A DNA stretch of 64,000 bases from Paenibacillus senegalensis JC66 (GTDB taxonomy: Bacteria; Bacillota; Bacilli; Paenibacillales; NBRC-103111). Of the stretch, positions 47,187 through 58,614 are shown one piece after another. Every line of letters begins with the position of its first letter. Position 1 is the first letter of the stretch. Where the stretch lies: positions 1,073,155 through 1,137,154 of the forward strand of contig NZ_HE610957.1 of the NCBI RefSeq assembly GCF_000285515.1, read 5' to 3'. Under the pieces are notes generated by a model, which did not search any database, had not been told where the DNA came from, and saw nothing but the letters and a program-made list of their open reading frames with translations. A program made the position numbers and the translations under genes.

Positions 47187-49460
47187 TTGAATTGGTTCAA
47201 GGTTAAAGGCAAATCGTTATTTACCCGAATTTTTTCCAGTTTTCTAATTGTTATTATTTTGCTGTCAGCCTTTACCCTTTTTTCATTCACATATTTGAAA
47301 TCTACGATCCAAAATGAAATTATTCAATATAACCGCCTGATTCTGGACAACGCGGTGGACCGGTACCGTAATCATTTTACCACTATTCGATCCCTCGTGT
47401 TCGATTTGCATAATAATCCCAATCTGATTGCTTACAACAGACAGTTGACCCGTATGGATTCGCGGGAAGTTGATTATTTGCTGGCTACCAAGTTCATGAG
47501 GACCTTGCGGACTAATGCCTATAATCCGCATAACCATCTGGATAATCTGCTTGTGCATTTTAACAGCTCGGATTACGTCCTCGATAAAGAAGGGGGAAGC
47601 TCCTCACAGCATCAATTCGTACAATTTTATTCGTCATCGGAATATCCACATGACTTTTGGAGAGCCCTGTTTGATACCGATGATAGCTTTACTATCCTGC
47701 CATCAGCTGAGTTTTCCTTTAAGCTCGCAGGAGAATCAGGCAGCAAAACGCTGCTTCCTGTCGTGTACAAACGCCCTGACAGCAATTATCAAGTAATCGC
47801 CTTCTTGGACATGCGGCAGCTTATGCTTTCGTTCCTGGGGGAGCATGCTCAAGGTAACGGACAACTCATCATTCTGGATGAAAACAGCCGAATGCTCTAT
47901 AACTCTATACCTGAGCACAGCGATCTTCCATTGGAGGAGCTGTTAACCGGCACCCAGAATTCCTTGCTTGGAGACTATTATTATTTCACTCGCAAGGATC
48001 AGTCGAGCGGATGGACTTATATTTCCATTGTGCCTTATTCTCATATTGCCCTGCAAATGCAAAAGCTGAACTGGACGCTAGTGCTGATTTTGCTGGTCAC
48101 CATCATCATAGGCATGGCCGTTTCGTATTGGCTCAGTCAAAAAATTCACTCCCCAGTAAAAAAGATGATTTCATCCATTCTGGAGGAAAAGCCGGGGGAA
48201 TTTAACAGCAATATTCATGAATTTTCTTTAGTCGGGCAAAAAATTGGAACCCTGTTCGATGAGAAAAAGAAGATTCAAGAGGAATTGTTAAACAATCAAT
48301 CGTTCTTAACCAGCTACGGGTATATTAGCAAGCTAAAAATGATTAATTCCGACATTCAGGAATGGAAGCAATTTATAGCAAGTGACGAAAAGTTCACTAT
48401 TATTATGTATCAGTTGAATTTCCATGATGATGCGTTTCAAGAGCTTGAGATCCAATCCACACAAGCGATCAATTACATTCGGGAGCATATTAACCTGCTT
48501 GTGTCCGATTACTTTCCCGGATCGCATACGTTTCAGCTTGAAAAAGACCAGATTTTATCGGTTGTGAACGGCCCAGTCGCTGCCGGACAAATTGAGAAGC
48601 TATTGGAACTGCTGAAAACGATTCTAGATCGGGACAAGTCGTTTTGTCAGGCCAACATAACTGTGAGCGCCACCTATCCGGATTCCTCTTATTTTAACAA
48701 AGCTTATGAGGATGTGCTCGCCAAGCTGAGACAGGCTCCACTGCATTCGGAAACACAACTGATCTATGAGGCGCGGCAGGTATCCCGCACCGTTTATTTT
48801 ACTTCCGCACAGGAGGAAGAGTTTTACAATCACCTTCTGGAAGGGCATGACCTGGTTTGCTTTAAAATGATCAGCCGTCTTCTGGAGCAGATGGAGCATA
48901 AGGAAGCAGCCGCATTTCAGTATCGGCAACTGGCTGAGGGCATTGTATCCAAAACTATTACGCTGCTCAAGCCGGATGAAAGCGATGAGAACGGTCAAAC
49001 GCTGGAGCAATTAAGCCGGCAAATTCCCCGTTTGTTTACCGTTGGTCAATATAAGAAATTCTTTCAGGCTTTTCTTGAAGCCGCCGCGGAGATTGCCCGC
49101 AATAAAAAAAGCGGGAAAGATCCGATAATCGACTTCGTCATGGATTGGCTTTCCACCCGATACCATGAAGAAGTATCGCTTGAGATGCTAGCTGATAAAT
49201 TAAACTTGTCCAGCGCCTATTTATCAGTCTATATTAAGGAAAAGACCGGAACGAACTTTATTGATCATTTGAATGGCATTCGTATGAATAAAGCAAAAGA
49301 ACTGCTTACAAAAAGTGATAAGCCAATAGTGGAGATTAGCCGCGATATCGGTTACCGCAATGTTACTTCTTTTAACCGAATGTTTAAAAAATGGACCGGT
49401 GTCTCTCCTAGCGAATATCGTAAACAGCAAGTAACTTCTTCTCCAGAAATTCCGGAGTAA
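47187..49460 (+). CDS. Membrane-bound AraC family regulator
   Basis: 757 aa. TM1 at about 13-33; an extracytoplasmic sensor region to ~290; TM2 LNWTLVLILLVTIIIGMAVSY at about 293-313; a HAMP-like/cytoplasmic linker; and a C-terminal AraC double helix-turn-helix (about 655-750) with LEMLADKLNLSSAYLSVYIKEKTG and IVEISRDIGYRNVTSFNRMFKKWTGVSPSEYRK. This architecture is common in Paenibacillus next to sugar transport operons, where it senses a polysaccharide-derived signal. TTG start behind GGGGAGGT. It probably activates the divergent solute-binding protein gene. Confidence 0.9.
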   Translation: MNWFKVKGKSLFTRIFSSFLIVIILLSAFTLFSFTYLKSTIQNEIIQYNRLILDNAVDRYRNHFTTIRSLVFDLHNNPNLIAYNRQLTRMDSREVDYLLATKFMRTLRTNAYNPHNHLDNLLVHFNSSDYVLDKEGGSSSQHQFVQFYSSSEYPHDFWRALFDTDDSFTILPSAEFSFKLAGESGSKTLLPVVYKRPDSNYQVIAFLDMRQLMLSFLGEHAQGNGQLIILDENSRMLYNSIPEHSDLPLEELLTGTQNSLLGDYYYFTRKDQSSGWTYISIVPYSHIALQMQKLNWTLVLILLVTIIIGMAVSYWLSQKIHSPVKKMISSILEEKPGEFNSNIHEFSLVGQKIGTLFDEKKKIQEELLNNQSFLTSYGYISKLKMINSDIQEWKQFIASDEKFTIIMYQLNFHDDAFQELEIQSTQAINYIREHINLLVSDYFPGSHTFQLEKDQILSVVNGPVAAGQIEKLLELLKTILDRDKSFCQANITVSATYPDSSYFNKAYEDVLAKLRQAPLHSETQLIYEARQVSRTVYFTSAQEEEFYNHLLEGHDLVCFKMISRLLEQMEHKEAAAFQYRQLAEGIVSKTITLLKPDESDENGQTLEQLSRQIPRLFTVGQYKKFFQAFLEAAAEIARNKKSGKDPIIDFVMDWLSTRYHEEVSLEMLADKLNLSSAYLSVYIKEKTGTNFIDHLNGIRMNKAKELLTKSDKPIVEISRDIGYRNVTSFNRMFKKWTGVSPSEYRKQQVTSSPEIPE

Positions 49461-49477
49461 GACAGCCAGAATTCAGA

Positions 49478-52021
49478 TCAGGGATCAACCGTCTGGATGC
49501 GATAGCCTTTACGGTGAATCTGCATCCAGATTTCCCCCTGCAGATCAGTCCGGTAAAGGGATGCGCCAAATTCCTCGATTCTTGATGTCACTTCCGCGGA
49601 GGGATGGCCATACCGATTATTCACACCTGCTGAAATCATCGCATGGACAGGCTTCCAATAAGCCAGCCATTCTTCTGTTGTAGACGTTTTGCTTCCATGA
49701 TGGGCAACCTTCAGGACATCTACCGGAATTAAATTTGTGATATTCGCTTGAAACGTTTCGCTATCCTGATCAGCAGAACCTTCCTTGAAGCTGTAAAGAA
49801 TATCGGCCTCGCCGGGCTTTTCAATGTCTCCAGAAAACAGCAATCTGGCCTGGTGCATTTCCATTAGAAATACTAGCGAACGATCATTCTGGCTATCCTC
49901 CCAAACTGAAGCAGACGGAGATAAAGGAGCAGGATACAGAAAATGCAGAACAGTATGACGATCAATTCGTAAAGATTGATCTTTATGGACCGCAAATAAT
50001 GGTATCATTTTTTTCAATGCTGTCTGAATCAATTGGCGGGAGGTTTCATTATCTTTCCATGTCCCATTAAACAATATATGCTTTACCGGAATGTGCTCCA
50101 ATACTGCCTGAAGCCCTCCAATGTGATCAAAATCAGCGTGAGTTATGATTAACCAGTCAATATGATGGACACCTCTTTTTTTAAGCAGTGGTACAACAGC
50201 TTTTTCACCGACCTCATAAGGGCTTGCTCTTTCTTTCCACTCCTCACCCTCTCGCCTGAAATGAAAGGTGCCTCCCCCATCAATCAGCATATGCTTGCCA
50301 TTAGGCGTTCTTATATAAATAGCATCTCCTTGACCTACATCCATAAAATAAACCGAGCCTGTGCGCTGCCACCAATTAGGCTCGTACCCATGGAAAAGCA
50401 GAAGCAGAAAGACAGCACCTACTGCCGATACCGCCCGCCAACCCGGCAGAGGATCCGCTCCCCTATATCCGAAGGCGGCAGCTGGAGCCGAGAGGGCTTC
50501 GATCCTCCGCTCCTTGGCGTGTACTGACAGATGCAGTCCTAAACCGCATAAACCGTAATAGCTTACTATCCACCAGATTGCCGGCGTTGGAAATATTAAA
50601 TGAAAAACGTCCCAGCCACTCAGCCAGTCCACAAGCCAAAAGCTGAAGCGGTTAAGCCAATTGGCCAGCCAGGCCGGCAAAGCGGCTAATGGAGCCGACA
50701 CGCTGCCCAAAATCAGGACGGCCGTTCCCAATGGGATTACCGCAGCACTATAAATCGGTATGATGACAAAATTGGCCAGCCAGGACAAAAGCGAGAATTG
50801 ATTAAAATAATAGATGGATAGGGGAAAGGAAGCGAATTGGGCCACCATTGTCACACTAAAGGCCGCTGTCACCGCTCCGAATCGCTGCGGAAGCAGGCGA
50901 TTGAATCTCGGAACGCCAAGAATAAGGCCAATTGTCACTATAAAAGACATTTGAAAGCTAATATTCACAAGATAGTACGGATTCCAGATTAACATCCCTA
51001 ATCCGATGAGACAGACCAAGTTCAAGCTGTCCTTTAGCCGCCTTTTTCGGAACAAATGCAGCCCAATCAAGGCCATAATCCCTGCACGCATAACAGACGG
51101 GGCCGATCCTGTTACAAGAATATATAGAGGAAGCAGCAGCATGGCCAGCAGAATGCCTGACTCCCGAGTCATTCCTGACAGGCGGCTAACCGCTAAAATA
51201 ATGCTGACAAAAATACCAACGTGAAGTCCGGAAATAGCTAAAATGTGAGTCAAGCCCAGCTGCGAAAACTGTTTAAATTGTTCAGGGTCCAGATCAGAAC
51301 GGACGCCAACGAGCATCCCTTTCATAAACCCAGCCTGCTCCCCGGGAAACGCCCGATCCAGCACAGCTCCCAGCCGCTCCCGTAAGCGGTCGTTATAATG
51401 CAGCACGGCCACCCAAGGTTTGCGCGGAACCGATTTGACCTTAACACTGCTGCCTCCGCTGACTGACAATTGCCAATGAATATGCTGGTAATAAAGATAG
51501 GCGCGATAATCAAAGGCTCCAAAGTTGCGCGCCGCGGCCGGTTTACGTAGCATCCCGGACAGCTTGGCATGGTCGCCGCGTTCCCACTTCGATGCTTGTT
51601 CCTTCTCGCCCGGATCACTTAAACGTACAAATACTTGTATGCTCTCTTCCAAACTAACAATCTCCGATAACATTGGATGAGACAAGGAATTAACGTCTAA
51701 CGTAAACGAGACCTGATCTCCGTCCACTTTCACGGTTGACTTAATGACACCGCTTACTTCAACTTCACTTTCATGCCACTCCTCATGAATAGCTGTAATA
51801 TTGCGTCCATCATACCATTGATTGTAGCCGAGGGAGACCATAACAAGCAGCAAACAGGCCAGCAGCTTGAGCTTTTTTGAAGATCGGCTCCAGCAAAAGC
51901 CCGCAAGCCCAACAGCCACCAAGCAAACTATCCACGGAATCCCGAGCGGCCCGATAGAAAAGGCTAAGCCTGCACCAATAACCCACAGTACCGCTGCGCA
52001 AACGATCGGTCGGTCGAACAC
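49478..52021 (-). CDS. comEC: DNA internalization protein ComEC/Rec2
   Basis: 847 aa channel and nuclease-like component of competence DNA uptake. An N-terminal OB-like domain, about ten membrane helices including the signature LTHILAISGLHVGIF, and a C-terminal metallo-beta-lactamase domain with ITHADFDHIGG, VLKVAHHGSKTS and SAGVNNRYGHPS. The GTG start is preceded by AAAGGAAAG. Full length, so the channel is probably functional. A terminator stands between comEB and comEC. Confidence 0.95.
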   Translation of the reverse strand: MFDRPIVCAAVLWVIGAGLAFSIGPLGIPWIVCLVAVGLAGFCWSRSSKKLKLLACLLLVMVSLGYNQWYDGRNITAIHEEWHESEVEVSGVIKSTVKVDGDQVSFTLDVNSLSHPMLSEIVSLEESIQVFVRLSDPGEKEQASKWERGDHAKLSGMLRKPAAARNFGAFDYRAYLYYQHIHWQLSVSGGSSVKVKSVPRKPWVAVLHYNDRLRERLGAVLDRAFPGEQAGFMKGMLVGVRSDLDPEQFKQFSQLGLTHILAISGLHVGIFVSIILAVSRLSGMTRESGILLAMLLLPLYILVTGSAPSVMRAGIMALIGLHLFRKRRLKDSLNLVCLIGLGMLIWNPYYLVNISFQMSFIVTIGLILGVPRFNRLLPQRFGAVTAAFSVTMVAQFASFPLSIYYFNQFSLLSWLANFVIIPIYSAAVIPLGTAVLILGSVSAPLAALPAWLANWLNRFSFWLVDWLSGWDVFHLIFPTPAIWWIVSYYGLCGLGLHLSVHAKERRIEALSAPAAAFGYRGADPLPGWRAVSAVGAVFLLLLFHGYEPNWWQRTGSVYFMDVGQGDAIYIRTPNGKHMLIDGGGTFHFRREGEEWKERASPYEVGEKAVVPLLKKRGVHHIDWLIITHADFDHIGGLQAVLEHIPVKHILFNGTWKDNETSRQLIQTALKKMIPLFAVHKDQSLRIDRHTVLHFLYPAPLSPSASVWEDSQNDRSLVFLMEMHQARLLFSGDIEKPGEADILYSFKEGSADQDSETFQANITNLIPVDVLKVAHHGSKTSTTEEWLAYWKPVHAMISAGVNNRYGHPSAEVTSRIEEFGASLYRTDLQGEIWMQIHRKGYRIQTVDP

Positions 52022-52060
52022 CTCACACTTTCCTTTCTTTCACAATCTATACATGGAATC

Positions 52061-52105
52061 AAAAAAAGAACCTCATTATCCCTTAATAGGTGATAAGAGG
52101 TTCTT
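52061..52105 (-). terminator. Rho-independent terminator between comEB and comEC
   Basis: Minus strand AAGAACCTCTTATC...GATAATGAGGTTCTT with one bulge followed by a run of seven T, 26 bp past the comEB stop. It must be read through, or a separate promoter used, for comEC expression. Confidence 0.85.
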
Positions 52106-52130
52106 CCTCAATTGTATTGTGTTATATGGA

Positions 52131-52643
52131 TTAATCCTTGACTGTCATGATTGTATTCGGCGGGGGCTCATAGCCTTCCAATGTTCTTAAAACAATCCCT
52201 CTTGCCTCCATCAATACCGAAACTTTCTTATGGTCTTTCGGATAAGAACGATGATAAACAATTTCTTTGATCCCACTGTTAGCAAGCATATTGGAGCATG
52301 TCCAACAAGGCTGATCGGTTACGTAAACAGTTGAACCCTCCCGATCAATGCGATCGGTAAACAGCAGCAAGTTTTGTTCCGCGTGAATCGTACGGATACA
52401 TCTTTCCTTGCGCACCATCTGGTCTCCTTCAGGCGTGCTAACCAATTCTATTTGCTCCACGATCATACATCCCGCCTCAGAGCAATCGGCAACACCCATA
52501 GGAGCACCGTTGTAAGCTGTTCCCAGCAGCTTCTTTCCCTGAACTAATACGGCACCCACATGCCTGCGGGGGCATTGAGATCTGGTTGCAGCCATATAAG
52601 CAATATCCATGAAGTAAGTATCCCAATCCTTGCGAGTGCCCAT
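52131..52643 (-). CDS. comEB: dCMP/cytidine deaminase family protein ComEB
   Basis: 170 aa zinc-dependent deoxycytidylate deaminase. Zinc site HAEQNLLL plus PCWTCSNML; also RSQCPRRHVGAVLV and AYNGAPMG. ATG 52643 has AGGAG nine bases upstream; ATG 52652 abuts it. It begins 12 bp after the metY stop. Its role in competence is unproven in relatives; dUMP supply is the biochemical function. Confidence 0.93.
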   Translation of the reverse strand: MGTRKDWDTYFMDIAYMAATRSQCPRRHVGAVLVQGKKLLGTAYNGAPMGVADCSEAGCMIVEQIELVSTPEGDQMVRKERCIRTIHAEQNLLLFTDRIDREGSTVYVTDQPCWTCSNMLANSGIKEIVYHRSYPKDHKKVSVLMEARGIVLRTLEGYEPPPNTIMTVKD

Positions 52644-52655
52644 GTAAGTCATCTC

Positions 52656-53948
<1,293 letters not shown>

Positions 53949-53976
53949 TTATAATTTCCTCCTTATATGCAGAACT

Positions 53977-54004
53977 ACATTAATAATGTCACAAATCTTG
54001 TCAA
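53977..54004 (-). promoter_or_regulatory. Promoter of metY
   Basis: Minus strand perfect TTGACA (53999-54004), 16-bp spacer, TAATGT (53977-53982), 29 bp before the start codon. This gives metY transcription independent of comEA. Confidence 0.6.
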
Positions 54005-54060
54005 TTGAAAAGCTAAAATGCAAAAAGATTTATTAATTTCGTATAAGATTACTTGGTTTT

Positions 54061-54594
54061 TTAGTTGACTGTAATCTGGTGCTTAAACTTTTCAAATGTT
54101 TTAAGACCGATTCCTTTTACTTTCATAATGTCATCTATTTGTTGAAAAACTCCCTGGCTGATGCGATAGTCTACAATTGCGCTTGCCTTGGACGGGCCAA
54201 TGCCTGCCAACTGAGTCAATTCCGACACCGAGGCAGTATTAATATTAATTAACCATGAGCTGTCGGCCGCTTGGCCAGAGGAATCTTCTGTAACCGTTAT
54301 AACAGGTGACTCCTCCTCGGCGGATCCAGGTATAGGAGCTGATTCTTTGGTAGGTGCTGCCGCTTGTGGCGAGTCTGACAGCTCAGCCTTATTACGGAGC
54401 TCCGTCCCCGGTGAAGGCACTGCAGGGGGTTCATTCTCCGGCCGTATCGCTTCTGCAAGTACCGCGTTCATAGCTGCAAACGGCTGCAGCTCCTCTTTAT
54501 CTGCGCCTCGCAATCCGAGAATTATCATGATCATGGCAAGGCTAACCAGCAAAAAAATGACCTGCTTACGATAGCTCCAGAGCCAGTCCAGCAT
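54061..54594 (-). CDS. comEA: Competence protein ComEA
   Basis: 177 aa DNA receptor of the uptake machine. One N-terminal membrane anchor (about 10-28), a low-complexity Pro/Ser/Glu/Ala linker (about 55-108), and a C-terminal helix-hairpin-helix domain ININTASVSELTQLAGIG...GIGLKTFEKFK that binds double-stranded DNA. ATG 54594 behind AAGGAGAGA. First gene of the comE region, divergent from comER, with a hairpin-containing leader. Confidence 0.94.
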   Translation of the reverse strand: MLDWLWSYRKQVIFLLVSLAMIMIILGLRGADKEELQPFAAMNAVLAEAIRPENEPPAVPSPGTELRNKAELSDSPQAAAPTKESAPIPGSAEEESPVITVTEDSSGQAADSSWLININTASVSELTQLAGIGPSKASAIVDYRISQGVFQQIDDIMKVKGIGLKTFEKFKHQITVN

Positions 54595-54639
54595 ACGTTA
54601 TCTCTCCTTCATAAAAATAAAGTTAATAGTCAGCAGCAC

Positions 54640-54705
54640 AAAAACCGCCCTGCCAGATGTCTTTAAATATTCGCCGCGAATATTTAGAGAATGGACAGGT
54701 CGGTT
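54640..54705 (-). promoter_or_regulatory. Terminator-like hairpin in the comEA leader
   Basis: A perfect 10-bp stem TAAATATTCG/CGAATATTTA (54664-54673 and 54677-54686, 3-nt loop) is extended by outer arms AACCG..CCTG and CAGG..CGGTT (54643-54652 and 54696-54705), ending on the minus strand in TTTTT. It lies about 17 nt into the predicted transcript and 46 bp before comEA. The rest of the 319-bp divergent gap shows nothing else beyond the promoters. Confidence 0.6.
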
Positions 54706-54728
54706 CTTCCGTACCTCTTAATATTTCC

Positions 54729-54757
54729 AGTATAACATTAGCCTGACCCAGCGGCAA
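54729..54757 (-). promoter_or_regulatory. Promoter of comEA
   Basis: Minus strand TTGCCG (54752-54757), 17-bp spacer, TATACT (54729-54734). The transcript would start near 54722, so the leader includes the large hairpin. Confidence 0.55.
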
Positions 54758-54913
54758 GCTGTTTAATGGCCAGGGGAAGGAGCATGCACTGAAGCAGCCG
54801 GGCCGCACTAACCAATCTCGTTTTACTCCCAGGTTATGGGCATTCCTTAAAAATACCGGCATATATATTATAAAAGTTTGCATCACAATGTGAATAGAAA
54901 GGGAGGGGACCGT

Positions 54914-55735
54914 ATGAATACAGGCTTTATAGGTACGGGAAGCATGGGCAGTCTGCTGATCGAGTCATTTATTAAATCCGATGCCCTGCTGCCTCAGGAA
55001 ATTACAGCTAGCAACCGAAACCCTGCTAAAGTTGCACAACTCGCAGAGCGTTATCCCGGCTTGAGGGCAGTACCATCAAATCGCGAGGTGGCGCTGGAGA
55101 GCGAGCTGATTTTTCTGTGCGTCCGGCCTATGGATATTTTTAATGTAATTAATGATATTCAGCCTTATATCCATCCCGATCAGTATGTCATCTCCATTAC
55201 GAGCCCGGTCATGATCCAGCAACTGGAGAGCCGGCTGCCTTGCCGAGTTGCCAAATTGATCCCCAGCATAACGAATTATATGCTGGACGGCGCTATGCTC
55301 TGTGTATATGGAAGCCGAATCAGCTCCGGAGATCGGGAGCGTATCGAGCAGCTGATCCGCCGGATCAGCGAGCCTATTGAGATAAGTGAAACACACGTGA
55401 GAGTTTGTTCTGATTTGAGCAGCTGCGGCCCTGCCTTCTTCGCCTATCTATTGGAGCAATTCGCTCATGCTGCCGTTGAGGAGACAGGAATTGATTATGA
55501 GCAGGCTTGCACCCTGGCATCCAGAATGCTGCTCGGAACAGGGAAGCTGCTGACCGAGGGAGGCTTCACACCAGAGCAGCTCCGCCAACGAGTGACCGTT
55601 CCCGGAGGGATCACTGCCGAAGGACTCAAAATCATAGAGAAAGAGCTGACCGGGAAATTCAATCAGCTCTTCCAAATGACTCATCATAAGTTTACAACAG
55701 AAGTGACTAAAGTTACCGCGCAGTGGAGTACTTGA
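54914..55735 (+). CDS. comER: ComER (ProC-like late competence protein)
   Basis: 273 aa, same length as B. subtilis ComER, a pyrroline-5-carboxylate-reductase-like protein. N-terminal Rossmann GFIGTGSMGSLLIES, NAD(P) and helical dimer domain with SCGPAFFAYLLEQFAHAAVEETG and TVPGGITAEGL. ATG 54914 follows GGGAGGGG. Its function is unclear, but it is linked in relatives to sporulation and biofilm control. Divergent from comEA; the end is five bases from the convergent leuS stop. Confidence 0.93.
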   Translation: MNTGFIGTGSMGSLLIESFIKSDALLPQEITASNRNPAKVAQLAERYPGLRAVPSNREVALESELIFLCVRPMDIFNVINDIQPYIHPDQYVISITSPVMIQQLESRLPCRVAKLIPSITNYMLDGAMLCVYGSRISSGDRERIEQLIRRISEPIEISETHVRVCSDLSSCGPAFFAYLLEQFAHAAVEETGIDYEQACTLASRMLLGTGKLLTEGGFTPEQLRQRVTVPGGITAEGLKIIEKELTGKFNQLFQMTHHKFTTEVTKVTAQWST

Positions 55736-55740
55736 AGCTG

Positions 55741-58191
55741 TCAGTTGGCGACAATGTTGACAAGTTTGCCCGGTACAGCAATCACTTTTCTAACCGCTTT
55801 GCCAGCTATCGCTTCTTGCACCTTCGGCAGTGCCAAGGCTGCTGCTTCCAGCTCCTCGCGACTCAAGTCTTTGGACACGGACGTTCTCTCGATAATTTTT
55901 CCATTGATCTGGATAACAATCTCCACTTCGTTTTCAACCGTCCAAGCCTCATCATATTCAGGCCATGGCTCATAGCTGATGGTGGTGTCTTTGTGCCCAA
56001 GACGTTCCCATAATTCCTCCGCTAAATGCGGAGCAATCGGTGACAGCAGCTGGACAAAATGCTTCATCGCCTTGAGCGGCAGCACCTCTGTTTTGTATGC
56101 ATCGTTAACAAAGATCATCAATTGGCTGATCACGGTGTTAAACCGCAAGGCTTCGTAATCTTCTGTAACTTTTTTGATCGATTTGTGCCAGGTGCGTTTA
56201 AAGGCATCACTTACCTTATCCTCTTCCGAAACAATTTTGCTGCTCAGCTGGCCATCGTCACCAATGAACAACCGCCAAACCCGATTAAGGAAGCGATAAA
56301 CGCCCTCTACCCCATTCTCATTCCACGGCTTAGTCGCCTCTAGAGGGCCCATAAACATCTCGTACATTCTCAGTGTATCCGCACCGTAACGACCGACGAT
56401 GTCATCCGGGTTGATCACGTTGCCGCGGGACTTGCTCATTTTCTCGTTGTTTTCTCCCAGAATCATTCCTTGGTTGACAAGCTTATGGAACGGTTCCTTA
56501 GTGGACACCACACCTATATCATACAGCACTTTATGCCAGAATCTGGCGTACAGCAAATGCAGGACCGCATGCTCGGCACCCCCGATATAGAGATCGACCG
56601 GCATCCAATGCTTCTGCTTTTCCATCGAGCAGAGCTCTTCGCTATTGTGGGGATCGATAAAACGCAGATAGTACCAGCAGCTTCCCGCCCACTGCGGCAT
56701 GGTGTTTGTTTCACGTCTCGCCTTCAACCCGGTTTCCGGGTCAACCGTGTTAACCCAGTCCTCTACGGCAGCCAAGGGAGACTCGCCAGTTCCTGAAGGC
56801 GTAATTTGCTCCACATCAGGCAGCAGCAGCGGCAGCTGATCCTCCGGCACCGGCTTCATGGACCCGTCCTCCAGATGCAGAATGGGAATCGGCTCACCCC
56901 AATACCTTTGGCGGCTGAACAGCCAGTCGCGCAAGCGATAGGTCACTTTCCCCTGTCCCTTGCCATTCTCCTCCAGCCAGGTGACCATAGCCGCGATTGC
57001 CTCTTCATTGTTCATCCCATCAAGCAGCCCGGAATGAATATGCCTGCCATCGCCGGTGTACGCTTCCTGGCTCAGGTCTCCGCCTTCAATCACTTCAATA
57101 ATCGGCAGGTTGAACTGCTTGGCGAACTCGTAGTCTCGCTGGTCATGCCCGGGAACGGCCATAATGGCTCCAGTACCATAACCGGCCAGCACATAATCCG
57201 CAATCCAGATAGGAAGCTTCTCGCCATTGACCGGATTGATCGCATAGGCTCCGGTAAACACGCCGGTTTTCTCCTTCGCCAGATCGGTTCTTTCCAGGTC
57301 ACTTTTGCGAGCTGCCTTATCCTGATAATCGCGGACAGCTTCGGCCTGCTCTGCGGTCGTAATCAAGTCCACAAGCTCATGCTCCGGAGCAAGCACGCAG
57401 TAAGTGGAGCCGAACAGAGTATCCGGGCGAGTAGTGAACACAACCAGTTCCTTGCCCTCGTGACCGTCAATAACAAAACGAACCTCCGCACCGGTCGATT
57501 TGCCGATCCAGTTGCGCTGCATATCCTTGATGCTTTCAGCCCAATCCAGCTCTTCAAGATCCTCCAAGAGCCTCTCTGCATAAGCGGTAATTTTCAATAT
57601 CCACTGGCGCATCGGCTTGCGGATGACCGGATGCCCCCCGCGTTCACTTTTGCCGTCAATAACTTCTTCGTTAGCGAGAACTGTGCCCAAAGCCGGACAC
57701 CAGTTCACCGGCACTTCGGCCATATACGCAAGTCCACGCTTGTAAAGCTGAATAAAAATCCATTGCGTCCATTTATAATAATCCGGATCCGTAGTGCTCA
57801 GCTCACGATCCCAATCATAGGAAAACCCTAATGACTTAATCTGTCTGCGGAAATTGTCAATATTTTTGAAAGTAATATCCTTCGGATGCTGCCCGGTATC
57901 CAGCGCATGCTGCTCTGCAGGCAAGCCGAAGGCGTCCCATCCCATCGGATGGAGCACATCATACCCTTTCATCCGCTTGTAGCGGGATACGATGTCTGTT
58001 GCCGTATAGCCTTCAGGATGGCCAACATGCAGTCCCGCCCCTGAAGGATACGGGAACATATCCAAAGCGTAAAATTTAGGCTTCCCTTCGGTTTCGCTCG
58101 TTTTAAACGTTTTATGGTCCTCCCAGTACTTTTGCCATTTCGGCTCAATGCTGAGCGGATCATATTGGTGTCTGATATTGGACTCCGTCAT
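55741..58191 (-). CDS. leuS: Leucyl-tRNA synthetase
   Basis: 816 aa class I synthetase. HIGH-type motif [16 protein letters not shown] near 45, editing domain in the middle ([15 protein letters not shown]), KMSKS motif EKMSKSRGN, and a C-terminal anticodon-binding domain. A leucyl T-box leader and a sigma-A promoter lie upstream, so it is induced by uncharged tRNA-Leu. Convergent with comER. Confidence 0.98.
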   Translation of the reverse strand: MTESNIRHQYDPLSIEPKWQKYWEDHKTFKTSETEGKPKFYALDMFPYPSGAGLHVGHPEGYTATDIVSRYKRMKGYDVLHPMGWDAFGLPAEQHALDTGQHPKDITFKNIDNFRRQIKSLGFSYDWDRELSTTDPDYYKWTQWIFIQLYKRGLAYMAEVPVNWCPALGTVLANEEVIDGKSERGGHPVIRKPMRQWILKITAYAERLLEDLEELDWAESIKDMQRNWIGKSTGAEVRFVIDGHEGKELVVFTTRPDTLFGSTYCVLAPEHELVDLITTAEQAEAVRDYQDKAARKSDLERTDLAKEKTGVFTGAYAINPVNGEKLPIWIADYVLAGYGTGAIMAVPGHDQRDYEFAKQFNLPIIEVIEGGDLSQEAYTGDGRHIHSGLLDGMNNEEAIAAMVTWLEENGKGQGKVTYRLRDWLFSRQRYWGEPIPILHLEDGSMKPVPEDQLPLLLPDVEQITPSGTGESPLAAVEDWVNTVDPETGLKARRETNTMPQWAGSCWYYLRFIDPHNSEELCSMEKQKHWMPVDLYIGGAEHAVLHLLYARFWHKVLYDIGVVSTKEPFHKLVNQGMILGENNEKMSKSRGNVINPDDIVGRYGADTLRMYEMFMGPLEATKPWNENGVEGVYRFLNRVWRLFIGDDGQLSSKIVSEEDKVSDAFKRTWHKSIKKVTEDYEALRFNTVISQLMIFVNDAYKTEVLPLKAMKHFVQLLSPIAPHLAEELWERLGHKDTTISYEPWPEYDEAWTVENEVEIVIQINGKIIERTSVSKDLSREELEAAALALPKVQEAIAGKAVRKVIAVPGKLVNIVAN

Positions 58192-58255
58192 CTTCCATTC
58201 CTCCTAGACAATTGCAGTTTAAGTGCAAACTCCAACAAATTTACTCCCCATGAAC

Positions 58256-58555
58256 AAAAAAACCTCCCGCCCCGCTTAACGCTAGGGACGAGAGGATTAT
58301 TCCCGTGGTACCACCCTGATTAACGAAACCAGTAGTTACCCGAGGTTTCGTTCACTTCCTTATCCCTTAACGCGGGACAACGGTCGGACTATCCGCCAGC
58401 CATAGGTTCTGGGCAAGATGCAGCCAGTGCCCTATAGAATGGGGTTCATCCTTCCGGCTCCAAGGTGAGTTCATCTGCTCCGCGCCACCGGTTTCCAGCA
58501 TTCCCGGCTCTCTGGATCAAAAGACGCTTCTTCAAATTACTACTCCTCTTCACAG
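58256..58555 (-). promoter_or_regulatory. T-box riboswitch (tRNA-Leu)
   Basis: The conserved T-box AGGGTGGTACCACGGG on the minus strand is at 58302-58317. A terminator with arms 58263-58273 and 58285-58295 (CCTC.../...GAGG type) followed by seven T lies at 58256-58295. The candidate specifier in the loop GAACTCACC is CTC (58467-58469), a leucine codon. Stem I begins near 58555. Confidence 0.93.
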
Positions 58556-58614
58556 CCAATCACTATATTAGCTTAAGAGTTGCTCGTGCATTCAGCACTT
58601 CCCGAATAAGAGAA

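Noticed and set aside
53949-54060. S-box (SAM) riboswitch before metY
   Set aside because: The gap is only 112 bp and lacks the conserved S-box stems; just a promoter and SD are seen.
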